Origin: a bacterium MS4
GTDB taxonomy: Bacteria; Bacillota; Clostridia; Oscillospirales; Acutalibacteraceae
Direction: 5' to 3'
DNA length: 64,000 nt
NCBI GenBank assembly: GCA_000752215.1
Contig: CCFG01000005.1
Coordinates: forward strand, 62,001 to 126,000
Both the position numbers and the translations under genes were made by a program. The notes under the pieces are model-generated. The model was given only the letters and a program-made list of their open reading frames with translations. It searched no databases and was not told the origin of the DNA. This document shows, piece by piece, positions 47,455 to 54,942 of this stretch. Position 1 is the first letter of the stretch. Every line of letters starts with the position of its first letter.

Positions 47455-48357
47455 TCAGTTTTTAAAACCGAAATAGTTATAAACATTTTTTCTGGCCGCT
47501 TCCATAGATTCCGGCGCAGGCTTGAATCCGTAGCAGAACTCAAAGATTTCGCCCAACTGGCCCAGCATCATATCCACTCCGTAGATCAGCTTGTGGCCGT
47601 TTTTCCTGGCCCTGGCCGCAAATTTCGTCAAGGGCGGGTTTACGATATTCTCCATCACTACAGCCTCGGGTCTCAGATGGTCCAGAAAACCGAGATATTC
47701 ATGATCCTGCGGGAATCCGTACAGACCCAGCGGTGTAGCCTGCATGAAAAAATCACAGGACTCCGCCGCACGGTCCAGATTCTCATTGGTAAACGGCAGG
47801 AAAGCAATCTCCATATCCGTATACTCCCGGACCGTTTCTATCAGCTTCTGAGCCCGTTCCTCCGAGCGGTTAATCAAGGTTACCTTTTTTGCGCCATGCT
47901 CAGCCATCTGCAGGAGAATAACACCCACAATGCTGCCTGCGCCAAGAATCGCTACATCCATGCCGTGAACATCCACTCCCGCGTTGACAATGGCCGCCAT
48001 ATTGCCCTTACCGTCCATTCCAATACCGACCGTTTTCCCGTCCTTACCTACCTTGACCACGTTGACTGAGTTAAAAATTCGGGAATGCTCGTCTACTTTG
48101 TCCAGATAGGGAATGATTGCGGACTTATGCGGCATCGTCAGACAGAAATGCTTCATGCCCAGTGTCTTGAAAGCAACCATAAAGTCTCCCAAGGCGCCTA
48201 CAGGAATTTCGACCGGCCACATAATTTCGTCGATCCCATTCCCCGCAAACAGAGGATTGTAGCCGTAGGAAGCGCTGCTTTGTCCCATCGGACAGCCGAT
48301 GATCGGGAAAAGTTTCGTATCCATCGTGAATGACAGGTGATCGATTTTTATACTCAT
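47455..48357 (-). CDS. Shikimate/quinate dehydrogenase-like oxidoreductase
   Basis: A 300-residue AroE-family protein. N-terminal IIGCPMGQSSASYGYNPLF, catalytic-Lys block CLTMPHKSAIIPYLDKVDEH, FNSVNVVKV, Rossmann VAILGAGSIVGVILLQMAEH near 135, LINRSEERAQ, and C-terminal VDMMLGQLGEIFEFCYG. The usual NTD of shikimate enzymes is VGIGMDGKG here, indicating a catabolic paralogue rather than aromatic biosynthesis. First gene after the LacI operator; likely NAD(P)-dependent on a cyclic polyol or quinate-like acid (inference). Confidence 0.78.
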   Translation of the reverse strand: MSIKIDHLSFTMDTKLFPIIGCPMGQSSASYGYNPLFAGNGIDEIMWPVEIPVGALGDFMVAFKTLGMKHFCLTMPHKSAIIPYLDKVDEHSRIFNSVNVVKVGKDGKTVGIGMDGKGNMAAIVNAGVDVHGMDVAILGAGSIVGVILLQMAEHGAKKVTLINRSEERAQKLIETVREYTDMEIAFLPFTNENLDRAAESCDFFMQATPLGLYGFPQDHEYLGFLDHLRPEAVVMENIVNPPLTKFAARARKNGHKLIYGVDMMLGQLGEIFEFCYGFKPAPESMEAARKNVYNYFGFKN

Positions 48358-48435
48358 GTCATTACCTCCACCAGTTAATTTACATATTTCTAAGCGTCGA
48401 GTCTTCCAGACTCTTTCGTTCCAGAGTCTCTATTT

Positions 48436-48465
48436 AAGATATTTACTCGAGTAAATAACGGACAA
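48436..48465 (-). promoter_or_regulatory. Palindromic LacI-type operator overlapping a candidate promoter
   Basis: A perfect 18-base palindrome with core TTTACTCGAGTAAA spans 48440-48457. On the minus strand it lies between TTGTCC (48460-48465) and TATCTT (48436-48441), an 18-base spacer, so a bound repressor would cover the promoter of the AroE-like gene and the operon behind it. Confidence 0.7.
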
Positions 48466-48471
48466 AAAAAT

Positions 48472-49473
48472 TTAGCTGCTGCCACCCGGAATAAAATGTG
48501 TCTGGAAAAATACGTCTTGCGGATCGAAAACCTGCTCTTTGTCAAGAAGCATGCTGTTTACGACACATTTCGCAACCTCTTCTTTGGAAAAACCCATTGT
48601 TGTCAGTCTGGGGGACACGTTTACAGAAGAAGCGGTCGCATCCATCCCTACAATGGCAAAATCCCTCAGAGGAAGCATTCCTTGCTGTATGAAGTGATTC
48701 ATAACGATCGTAGCCAAATAGTCGTTCCCCGCCACGAAAGCAATGGGCGTGTCTGTTTTTTTCCGCTCATATACGCTGGAAGCAAAGTTAAGGATAGAAG
48801 CATAACTCTGCGTATCAAAGCATACCAAGCCTTCATCGATCGGGATATTATGAGATATCAACGCATCACAGTAGCCTCTGTAACGATAATCATCACATTT
48901 CAATTGCTGTAGTGCCGAATAAATAGGGGGCAGAAAGGCAATTTGTTTATAGCCTCTTTCAATCAGGTGATTGGTAAGCACGCGTGCGGTGCCGCGATAA
49001 TCCACGCAAACGCATTTTATGGAATCGTCAAGCTTGTGGTATTCCCGTGCCTTGTAAAGGACAACCGGCATTTTCCCGCTCGCGAGATAATTCAGCTGCT
49101 CCGATTTGTAAATACTTGTTGCAATGAATATACCGTCCATCTTGCGATGCATCAGCATGCGGAGAAATTTATCATCCTCATGACTGCTGCAAAGGAAAAC
49201 ATTATAGCCATGCTCATAGGCCTGCTGCTCCATGTGATAAGCAATATCAGAAAAGAGCTCGCTTCGGATGTCATCACATACCAAAGCAAAATTATAAGTA
49301 CGATTCGTCTTTAAACTTAATGCGAGATAATTAGGCTGATAGTTTAGCTGCTTGATCGCAGCCAAAACCTTCTCCCTGGTTTCTTTGCTTACATAATTGG
49401 ATTTATTCAGCACATAAGTCACAACAGCAGGAGACACCCCTGCCAATTCTGCTACGTCTTTTCTTGTCGCCAA
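48472..49473 (-). CDS. LacI-family transcriptional regulator
   Basis: A 333-residue repressor-type protein. N-terminal HTH ATRKDVAELAGVSPAVVTYV with the hinge TREKVLAAIKQLNYQPNYLA, then a periplasmic-binding-like effector domain (NFALVCDDIRSELFSDIAYH, FVAGNDYLATIVMNHF, FAIVGMDATASSVNVSPRLT). It directly precedes the AroE-like gene on the same strand and is flanked by two copies of the same palindrome, so it probably controls both itself and the operon. Effector unknown. Confidence 0.93.
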   Translation of the reverse strand: MATRKDVAELAGVSPAVVTYVLNKSNYVSKETREKVLAAIKQLNYQPNYLALSLKTNRTYNFALVCDDIRSELFSDIAYHMEQQAYEHGYNVFLCSSHEDDKFLRMLMHRKMDGIFIATSIYKSEQLNYLASGKMPVVLYKAREYHKLDDSIKCVCVDYRGTARVLTNHLIERGYKQIAFLPPIYSALQQLKCDDYRYRGYCDALISHNIPIDEGLVCFDTQSYASILNFASSVYERKKTDTPIAFVAGNDYLATIVMNHFIQQGMLPLRDFAIVGMDATASSVNVSPRLTTMGFSKEEVAKCVVNSMLLDKEQVFDPQDVFFQTHFIPGGSS

Positions 49474-49489
49474 GTAATCATTTCCTTTA

Positions 49490-49505
49490 TATTTACTCGA
49501 GTAAT
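49490..49505. promoter_or_regulatory. Second LacI-type operator in front of lacI
   Basis: TATTTACTCGAGTAAT at 49490-49505 shares its first 15 bases with the 48440-48457 palindrome; the 12-base core TTACTCGAGTAA is perfectly symmetric. It lies 17 bases downstream of the -10 element and before the lacI start, fitting autorepression. Confidence 0.7.
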
Positions 49506-49521
49506 TTTTTAGTACACATTT

Positions 49522-49550
49522 TTTATAACATATATTTTTGAAATTGTCAA
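49522..49550 (-). promoter_or_regulatory. Sigma-A promoter of lacI
   Basis: Minus strand: TTGACA (49545-49550), 17-base spacer, TATAAA (49522-49527). Consensus -35 and near-consensus -10. Confidence 0.7.
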
Positions 49551-49692
49551 TAATTTTTATATCTATTATTTATAATTTTAGCTATAATCTCAGAAGCTCT
49601 TTCATCTGCCCTGCAGGGACATTTTTTTTCGCATTGCCGTTGTATCGGTTTCTTGTATAAATACACGATAGCAAATACACCCGCTTATTTTG

Positions 49693-49721
49693 TTGACAGA
49701 TTTCAAAGTCAGAGGTATAAT
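49693..49721 (+). promoter_or_regulatory. Consensus sigma-A promoter of the riboflavin operon
   Basis: TTGACA (49693-49698), 17-base spacer, TATAAT (49716-49721): perfect consensus, 18 bases before the FMN riboswitch. The 49551-49692 stretch shows no gene. Confidence 0.85.
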
Positions 49722-49738
49722 ATCATTAATTAAATAAA

Positions 49739-49843
49739 ATCTTCGGGGCAAGGTGAAATTCCCGACCGGTGGTATAGCCCACGAACCGCGAGGTTGATTC
49801 GGTTAAATTCCGAAGCCGACAGTAAAGTCTGATAGTAGAAGAT
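49739..49843 (+). ncRNA. FMN riboswitch (RFN element)
   Basis: P1 is formed by ATCTTC (49739-49744) and GAAGAT (49838-49843). Conserved internal stretches follow in order: GGGGCAAGGTGAAATTCCCG, ACCGGTGGTATAGCCCACGA and GCCGACAGTAAAGTCTG. FMN binding should favour the following terminator and shut off the ribDEBAH operon. Confidence 0.95.
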
Positions 49844-49881
49844 AAAGGAAGATTCGCGTTTTTGCGTGGATATGCGTTTAT

Positions 49882-49915
49882 GCTCTGAAATGAATTGTCA
49901 TTTCAGAGCTTTTTT
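49882..49915 (+). terminator. Riboswitch-linked Rho-independent terminator
   Basis: Perfect 12-base stem GCTCTGAAATGA (49882-49893) / TCATTTCAGAGC (49898-49909), 4-base loop, then TTTTTT. The expected expression platform of the FMN riboswitch; no alternative antiterminator pairing was worked out. Confidence 0.85.
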
Positions 49916-49951
49916 GTATATATCCTTGCGCGCGATTGCGACCCGCTTTGT

Positions 49952-49990
49952 AAAAATGCCTTGAACAATTAGTGTTCAAGGCATTTTTTT
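49952..49990 (+). terminator. Second tandem terminator-like hairpin before ribD
   Basis: A 15-base stem AAAAATGCCTTGAAC (49952-49966) / GTTCAAGGCATTTTT (49974-49988) with a 7-base loop and T-run. It lies 36 bases after the first terminator. Confidence 0.75.
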
Positions 49991-50040
49991 GCGGATTGGC
50001 TTCCGGCGTGTGTGTGGTAGAACCATTGTTCATATCACCT

Positions 50041-50070
50041 GCCCTGAACATTTTGTTCAGGGCGTTTTTT
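50041..50070 (+). terminator. Third tandem terminator-like hairpin before ribD
   Basis: Stem GCCCTGAAC (50041-50049) / GTTCAGGGC (50055-50063), 5-base loop, followed by GTTTTTT. It ends 20 bases before the ribD start codon. Confidence 0.75.
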
Positions 50071-50089
50071 CATTTTACGGAGGTGCTAT

Positions 50090-51190
50090 ATGGAAGAAAT
50101 AGAATACATGCGACTTGCAATTCAACTTGCAAAACAGGGCTGCGGATGGGTAAACCCGAACCCCATGGTTGGTGCGGTAATTGTAAAGGACGGCGAGATG
50201 ATCGGGCAGGGCTACCACAAAAAATATGGAGAACTCCATGCAGAACGAAACGCATTGGCTAATTGTCAGACACCGCCAACCGGCGCAATCCTTTATGTGA
50301 CACTGGAGCCCTGCTGTCATCATGGAAGAACGCCCCCTTGTACCGAAGCAATCATAGAAAGCGGTATCAGCCGAGTGGTAATCGGTTCGCACGACCCCAA
50401 TCCTCTGGTTGACGGTAAAGGTATTGCGATTTTGCGTTCCCATGGTATTGAGGTAACAGAGAATGTTGCAAAGGATGAATGTGACAAGATAAACGAGAGC
50501 TTTTTCCATTACATTCAAGACAGAACGCCCTATGTGGTCATGAAATATGCCATGACCATGGATGGGAAAATCGCCACGCGCACCGGCGAATCACAATGGA
50601 TCACCGGCGAAAAGGCACGCCGCCGTGTACATGAGGACCGGCACCGCTACTCTGCCATCATGGTTGGTGTAGGCACGGTTCTTGCAGACGATCCCATGCT
50701 GACCTGTCGGCTGGAAAACAGCAGAAATCCGCTGCGCATCATCTGCGATACCGGTCTGAGAACGCCGCTGCAGGCAAGAACTGTCTCTACAACGGATACT
50801 GCTTCTACCCTCATCGCTACGGCGATAACAGATACCAACAGGCATCAACCCTATCTTGATGCAGGCTGCGAGATCATGGTTCTTCCTCAAAAGGATAACC
50901 ATATTGATTTAAACTGCCTGATGCAAAGATTGGGTGAAAAGCAGATTGACAGTCTTCTGCTGGAAGGCGGCGGCACACTCAATTGGTCCTCCCTGCAAAG
51001 CGGCATTGTAAATAAGGTACAGGCATATGTCGCGCCCAAGCTGTTTGGCGGCAGCGGAAAGACTCCGGTAGCGGGTTTAGGTGTTGACCATCCCGAAGGA
51101 GCTTTTCTACTAAGTAAACCGATCATCACACAGGTGGGTAAAGATATTTTATTAGAAAGTGAGGTAATTTGGTGTTTACAGGAATCATAG
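50090..51190 (+). CDS. ribD: Bifunctional pyrimidine deaminase / uracil reductase
   Basis: A 366-residue enzyme for steps 2 and 3 of riboflavin synthesis. N-terminal CMP/dCMP-type deaminase: zinc motif LHAERNALANC near 48 and EPCCHHGRTPPC near 74. C-terminal reductase (about 148-366) with VMKYAMTMDGKIATRTGESQ and LLLEGGGTLNWS. CGGAGG 8 bases before the ATG at 50090. First gene of the rib operon; overlaps ribE by 19 bases. Confidence 0.96.
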   Translation: MEEIEYMRLAIQLAKQGCGWVNPNPMVGAVIVKDGEMIGQGYHKKYGELHAERNALANCQTPPTGAILYVTLEPCCHHGRTPPCTEAIIESGISRVVIGSHDPNPLVDGKGIAILRSHGIEVTENVAKDECDKINESFFHYIQDRTPYVVMKYAMTMDGKIATRTGESQWITGEKARRRVHEDRHRYSAIMVGVGTVLADDPMLTCRLENSRNPLRIICDTGLRTPLQARTVSTTDTASTLIATAITDTNRHQPYLDAGCEIMVLPQKDNHIDLNCLMQRLGEKQIDSLLLEGGGTLNWSSLQSGIVNKVQAYVAPKLFGGSGKTPVAGLGVDHPEGAFLLSKPIITQVGKDILLESEVIWCLQES

Positions 51191-51804
51191 AAGAGATCGG
51201 CAAAATACAGGGTATTCAAAAAGGGGCAAGGTCGGCTGTCCTATCGGTTCAGGCATCGGAAATTCTGGAGGATGTCCACCTTGGCGACAGCGTTGCAGTA
51301 AACGGTATCTGCCTTACCGTTACTTCCATTTCATCAAACGGCTTTACCGCCGATGTGATGCATGAAACGCTGAACCGTTCTTCCCACCTGCGGATAGGAA
51401 GCTCTGTTAATTTGGAACGGGCAATGGCGGCAAACGGCAGATTCGGCGGCCACATCGTTTCCGGGCATATCGACGGCACCGGCACAGTTTCAGATATTCG
51501 CAGGGATGATAACGCTGTCTGGTATACGGTCAAAACACCCTTGCCGGTTCTTCGCTATATCATTGAAAAAGGCTCGATTGCCATTGACGGGATCAGTCTG
51601 ACTGTGGCAAAGGTGCATAAAGACAGCTTCAGTGTTTCCATCATACCGCACACGGCTTCCTTAACAACGCTATCCAGCCGCCGTGTTGGGGATTCGGTCA
51701 ATTTGGAAAATGACTGTATCGGCAAATATGTGGAACGTCTGATGGGAAAAGGATCGCGAAACCGCGATATTACAGCCGGATTTCTTACAAAATACGGCTT
51801 TTAG
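51172..51804 (+). CDS. ribE: Riboflavin synthase alpha chain
   Basis: A 210-residue enzyme dismuting two lumazines to riboflavin. Two similar lumazine-binding barrels: VFTGIIEEIG, AVNGICLTVTSI, MHETLNRSS, FGGHIVSGHIDGTG in the first, and YIIEKGSIAIDGISLTVAKV, IPHTASLTTL, VNLENDCIGKYVERL in the second. The start is GTG at 51172 with GAGGT 7 bases upstream; TTG at 51169 is less likely. Overlaps the end of ribD. Confidence 0.95.
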   Translation: MFTGIIEEIGKIQGIQKGARSAVLSVQASEILEDVHLGDSVAVNGICLTVTSISSNGFTADVMHETLNRSSHLRIGSSVNLERAMAANGRFGGHIVSGHIDGTGTVSDIRRDDNAVWYTVKTPLPVLRYIIEKGSIAIDGISLTVAKVHKDSFSVSIIPHTASLTTLSSRRVGDSVNLENDCIGKYVERLMGKGSRNRDITAGFLTKYGF

Positions 51805-51816
51805 GAGGAATCAAAA

Positions 51817-53016
51817 ATGTTTGAATTTAGCACTATCGAAGAGGTGTTGGAAGACCTTCGCTTTGGAAAGATCATTCTGGTTACAGACGATGAGGACAGA
51901 GAAAACGAGGGTGACTTTATCTGCGCTGCTGAGTTTGCTACAACCGAAAACGTAAATTTTATGGCGGTTCATGGCAAAGGTTTGATTTGTATGCCTATGA
52001 GCGAAGCACTTTGTCGAAAGCTGCAATTTCCCCAAATGGTCAGCGACAACAAGGATAACCACGAAACAGCGTTTACGGTATCCGTTGACCATGTGGACAC
52101 CACCACCGGCATTTCGGCAGTAGAGCGGAGCATTACCGCCTTGAAATGCGTAGCGGAGGATGCCAAGCCGGAGGATTTCCGTCGCCCTGGTCATATGTTT
52201 CCGCTCCGCGCGAAGAGAAACGGTGTACTGGATCGAAACGGACACACCGAAGCCACTGTGGATTTAATGCGGCTGGCCGGGCTAAAAGAATGCGGCCTTT
52301 GCTGCGAAATCATGCGGGAGGACGGAACTATGATGCGCACATCGGAGCTGATGGAGCTGGCGCAGAAATGGAGCCTTAAAATGATTACCATAAAAGCCCT
52401 TCAGGAATACCGAAAAAGAAATGATAAGCTTGTGGAACAGGTAACTTGTACCCCTATGCCTACAAAGTACGGCGATTTTAAGGCTTACGGATACATCAGC
52501 AAGCTCAACGGAGAACATCATGTGGCGCTGGTCAAGGGTGAGATCGGTGATGGAGAGAATCTGTTATGCCGGGTTCATTCTGAGTGCCTGACTGGGGATA
52601 CGTTTGGCTCCACGCGTTGTGACTGCGGTCAGCAGTTTGCAGCAGCCATGACACAAATCGAAAAAGAAGGACGGGGTATTCTGCTTTACATGCGTCAGGA
52701 AGGACGGGGTATTGGGCTCATTAATAAGCTACGCGCCTATGCGCTTCAGGATCAGGGAATGGATACTTTAGAAGCGAATCTTGCCCTTGGTTTTCCTGGA
52801 GATCGGCGGGAATACTTTATCGGCGCACAGATTCTTCGTGATCTTGGTGCAAAGAAATTACGCTTGCTTACCAATAACCCTGACAAGGTTTATCAGCTTT
52901 CTGGCTTCGGCATGGAAATCGCCGAGCGCGTTCCTATCCAAATGGAGGCTACTGAGCATGATTTATTCTATCTGCAAACCAAGCAGAAAAAAATGGGTCA
53001 CATTTTAAACTACTAA
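51817..53016 (+). CDS. ribBA: Bifunctional DHBP synthase / GTP cyclohydrolase II
   Basis: A 399-residue fusion providing both precursors of lumazine. The DHBP synthase half (about 1-200) has [28 protein letters not shown] and [16 protein letters not shown]. The GTP cyclohydrolase II half (about 205-399) has [20 protein letters not shown] with the three zinc cysteines, [20 protein letters not shown] and [19 protein letters not shown] precedes the ATG, 12 bases after ribE. Confidence 0.96.
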   Translation: MFEFSTIEEVLEDLRFGKIILVTDDEDRENEGDFICAAEFATTENVNFMAVHGKGLICMPMSEALCRKLQFPQMVSDNKDNHETAFTVSVDHVDTTTGISAVERSITALKCVAEDAKPEDFRRPGHMFPLRAKRNGVLDRNGHTEATVDLMRLAGLKECGLCCEIMREDGTMMRTSELMELAQKWSLKMITIKALQEYRKRNDKLVEQVTCTPMPTKYGDFKAYGYISKLNGEHHVALVKGEIGDGENLLCRVHSECLTGDTFGSTRCDCGQQFAAAMTQIEKEGRGILLYMRQEGRGIGLINKLRAYALQDQGMDTLEANLALGFPGDRREYFIGAQILRDLGAKKLRLLTNNPDKVYQLSGFGMEIAERVPIQMEATEHDLFYLQTKQKKMGHILNY

Positions 53017-53036
53017 GAATAAAGGAGATTACAACA

Positions 53037-53504
53037 ATGAAAACCTTTGAAGGAGAACTCGTATCCAAGGACATTCGGATTGGTATTGTTGCTGCACGAT
53101 TCAATGAATTTATTACAAACAAGCTGCTGAGCGGCGCTCTTGATGGGCTGAAACGCCATGAAGTCAGCGAGGAAAGCATTGATCTTGCATGGGTTCCCGG
53201 TGCATTTGAAATTCCGCTCATCGCTTCCAAAATGGCCAAAAGCGGAAAATATGATGCGGTCATCTGCCTTGGCGCCGTGATTCGCGGCAGCACCACCCAC
53301 TACGACTATGTGTGCAGTGAGGTATCCAAGGGGATTGCCCATGTGTCCCTGAACAGTGATGTTCCGGTGATGTTCGGTGTGTTAACAACAGAAAATATTG
53401 AACAGGCGATTGAGCGGGCTGGCACCAAGGCCGGAAACAAGGGCTTCGACTGTGCGGTTGGTGCGATTGAAATGGTAAACCTGATTCGAAATATGCAAGG
53501 CTGA
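53037..53504 (+). CDS. ribH: 6,7-dimethyl-8-ribityllumazine synthase
   Basis: A 155-residue enzyme that forms icosahedral or pentameric shells. Signatures: [52 protein letters not shown] with catalytic His, [20 protein letters not shown] and [21 protein letters not shown] before the ATG. Last intact gene of the riboflavin operon. Confidence 0.96.
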   Translation: MKTFEGELVSKDIRIGIVAARFNEFITNKLLSGALDGLKRHEVSEESIDLAWVPGAFEIPLIASKMAKSGKYDAVICLGAVIRGSTTHYDYVCSEVSKGIAHVSLNSDVPVMFGVLTTENIEQAIERAGTKAGNKGFDCAVGAIEMVNLIRNMQG

Positions 53505-53505
53505 T

Positions 53506-53775
53506 ATGGCGAATCTGATTTTTGATTATGACGGCACCTTGCACGAAAGTCTGTACATCTACGCACCCGCTTTCCGTCTCGGCTATTCGCATCTTATCAG
53601 GAAGGGGCTGATCCCCGACAAAGATTTTTCCGACACTGGAATCAGCTCTGGCTTGATTTTTCCGCAAAAGACAGTGGGGAAACTTGATACCCGGGTTGCC
53701 ACAGATGGAAAGAGATTTGTGCAGGGATCATTGGCGGGAGATGATACGTTCTCGTCAGACAGCGCATGGAGATAA
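53506..53775 (+). pseudogene. HAD-family hydrolase, truncated
   Basis: Begins ANLIFDYDGTLHESLYIYAP, the DxDGT phospho-aspartate motif of HAD phosphatases. Similarity stops after about 45 codons (LIPDKDFSDTG); motifs II-IV are absent and the remaining codons are unlike any HAD core. It starts 1 base after ribH, so the original gene was the fifth member of the rib operon, possibly a nucleotide phosphatase. A 3' truncation by deletion is the simplest reading. Confidence 0.7.
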
Positions 53776-53843
53776 TAAGGAGTAGTGTTGGGAAAAAAAT
53801 TTGGGAATCGAGAGCTAAAACACCCGATTCCCAAATATCACTT

Positions 53844-54818
53844 TTATCCTTGTCGCTCCCACATGGCTTTTCGGAATTCCAGGGGCAATACGCCCTTGGC
53901 ACTACGGAACAGCTCGGCGAAATGCCCTGCGGCGGTATAGCCCACAGCTTTTGCCACCTCTCCAACCGGCAGGTCGGTATAGGCCAACAGATGCTCCGCT
54001 TGGTCAATGCGCACCCGCTGGATGTAGTCGGCCACAGTGCAGTCAAAGTAGATTTTGAAACTGCGTTTGAGCTTGGTTGTACCCATACAGGCAATCTTTG
54101 CCAGCATCTCGATGGAAAGGGAATCGGCATAATGGTCGCCGATGTAAGCTGAGAGACTCTGGAGCATGACCTGGTCCGACTCTGGAACAGGCACTGTCCT
54201 GCGTTCATTTAGCTTCCGGTGCCGTTCGAAGACCAGAGAGAGTGCCTCTGCTGCCTTGGCATCATAATAAAGTGTAGCGGGCAGGCCCTGCCCCTGATAT
54301 CGCCACAGTTCCCGCAGCAGCCGGGACATTTCAGGAAAGTCAGCTGTCTCGTCCAGGCTCCGAAAGGCGTCGGCAGGACTCTGGTAGAGATCGCCGAACT
54401 GTTCCTTTAAATAGGCCTCATAATAGGCCGGGCGGTATTCGATGCCGATGGAGCGGATGGGCACGCCCCGGTGAATGAGGGCGCGATAGGGATGATAGCC
54501 CCCGAGAAAGCTCTTGACTACATGGCAGTTCAGCTTCCGGTAGGGCTGAAGCTCTTCCCCGGAGATAGATTCATACCAGGTCACACTCAGGCATTCAGGG
54601 ATAGACATGTTCGTTACCGTGTCCTCCCGAAACCAGAAGTCGTGGATTTTGATGTTATAGCGGTCTCCCGCTTCGTAAACCCAGTAGTATCCGCCGCCGC
54701 CATCGCCTGTCAACTGCCAGCATTCACCCTCTGCAGGAAAACCCTCCGGCACGGAGCAGGGCTTGAAGTGCATTGCTTCAAACAACTTCCGGTAGTAACT
54801 GCTTTTCGTTTCTTTCAT
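53844..54818 (-). CDS. AraC-family transcriptional regulator
   Basis: A 324-residue regulator. The C-terminal double HTH (about 220-320) reads LSIEMLAKIACMGTTKLKRS, YIQRVRIDQAEHLLAYTDLP, VGEVAKAVGYTAAGHFAELF and RSAKGVLPLEFRK. The N-terminal 200 residues are a YbtA/PchR-like sensor-type region of unknown ligand. The start at 54818 has AGGAGG 6 bases upstream. Divergent from two ABC transporter genes that it likely controls; the same layout is familiar from metallophore transport clusters. Confidence 0.9.
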   Translation of the reverse strand: MKETKSSYYRKLFEAMHFKPCSVPEGFPAEGECWQLTGDGGGGYYWVYEAGDRYNIKIHDFWFREDTVTNMSIPECLSVTWYESISGEELQPYRKLNCHVVKSFLGGYHPYRALIHRGVPIRSIGIEYRPAYYEAYLKEQFGDLYQSPADAFRSLDETADFPEMSRLLRELWRYQGQGLPATLYYDAKAAEALSLVFERHRKLNERRTVPVPESDQVMLQSLSAYIGDHYADSLSIEMLAKIACMGTTKLKRSFKIYFDCTVADYIQRVRIDQAEHLLAYTDLPVGEVAKAVGYTAAGHFAELFRSAKGVLPLEFRKAMWERQG

Positions 54819-54881
54819 GGACGCCTCCTGTTCCAATCGGACGTTTCTTTACCACAAAAAGACCGACTCTGTTAAAAGACA

Positions 54882-54910
54882 TTGTACCAGAAAACCGATC
54901 GATATACAAT
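54882..54910 (+). promoter_or_regulatory. Candidate promoter for the ABC/ECF operon
   Basis: TTGTAC (54882-54887), 17-base spacer, TACAAT (54905-54910), 33 bases before the first ABC gene. The imperfect -35 fits activation by the divergent AraC protein. Confidence 0.5.
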
Positions 54911-54942
54911 ACAGTCAGGCCAAATGAAAGGAGGGATTTCCC

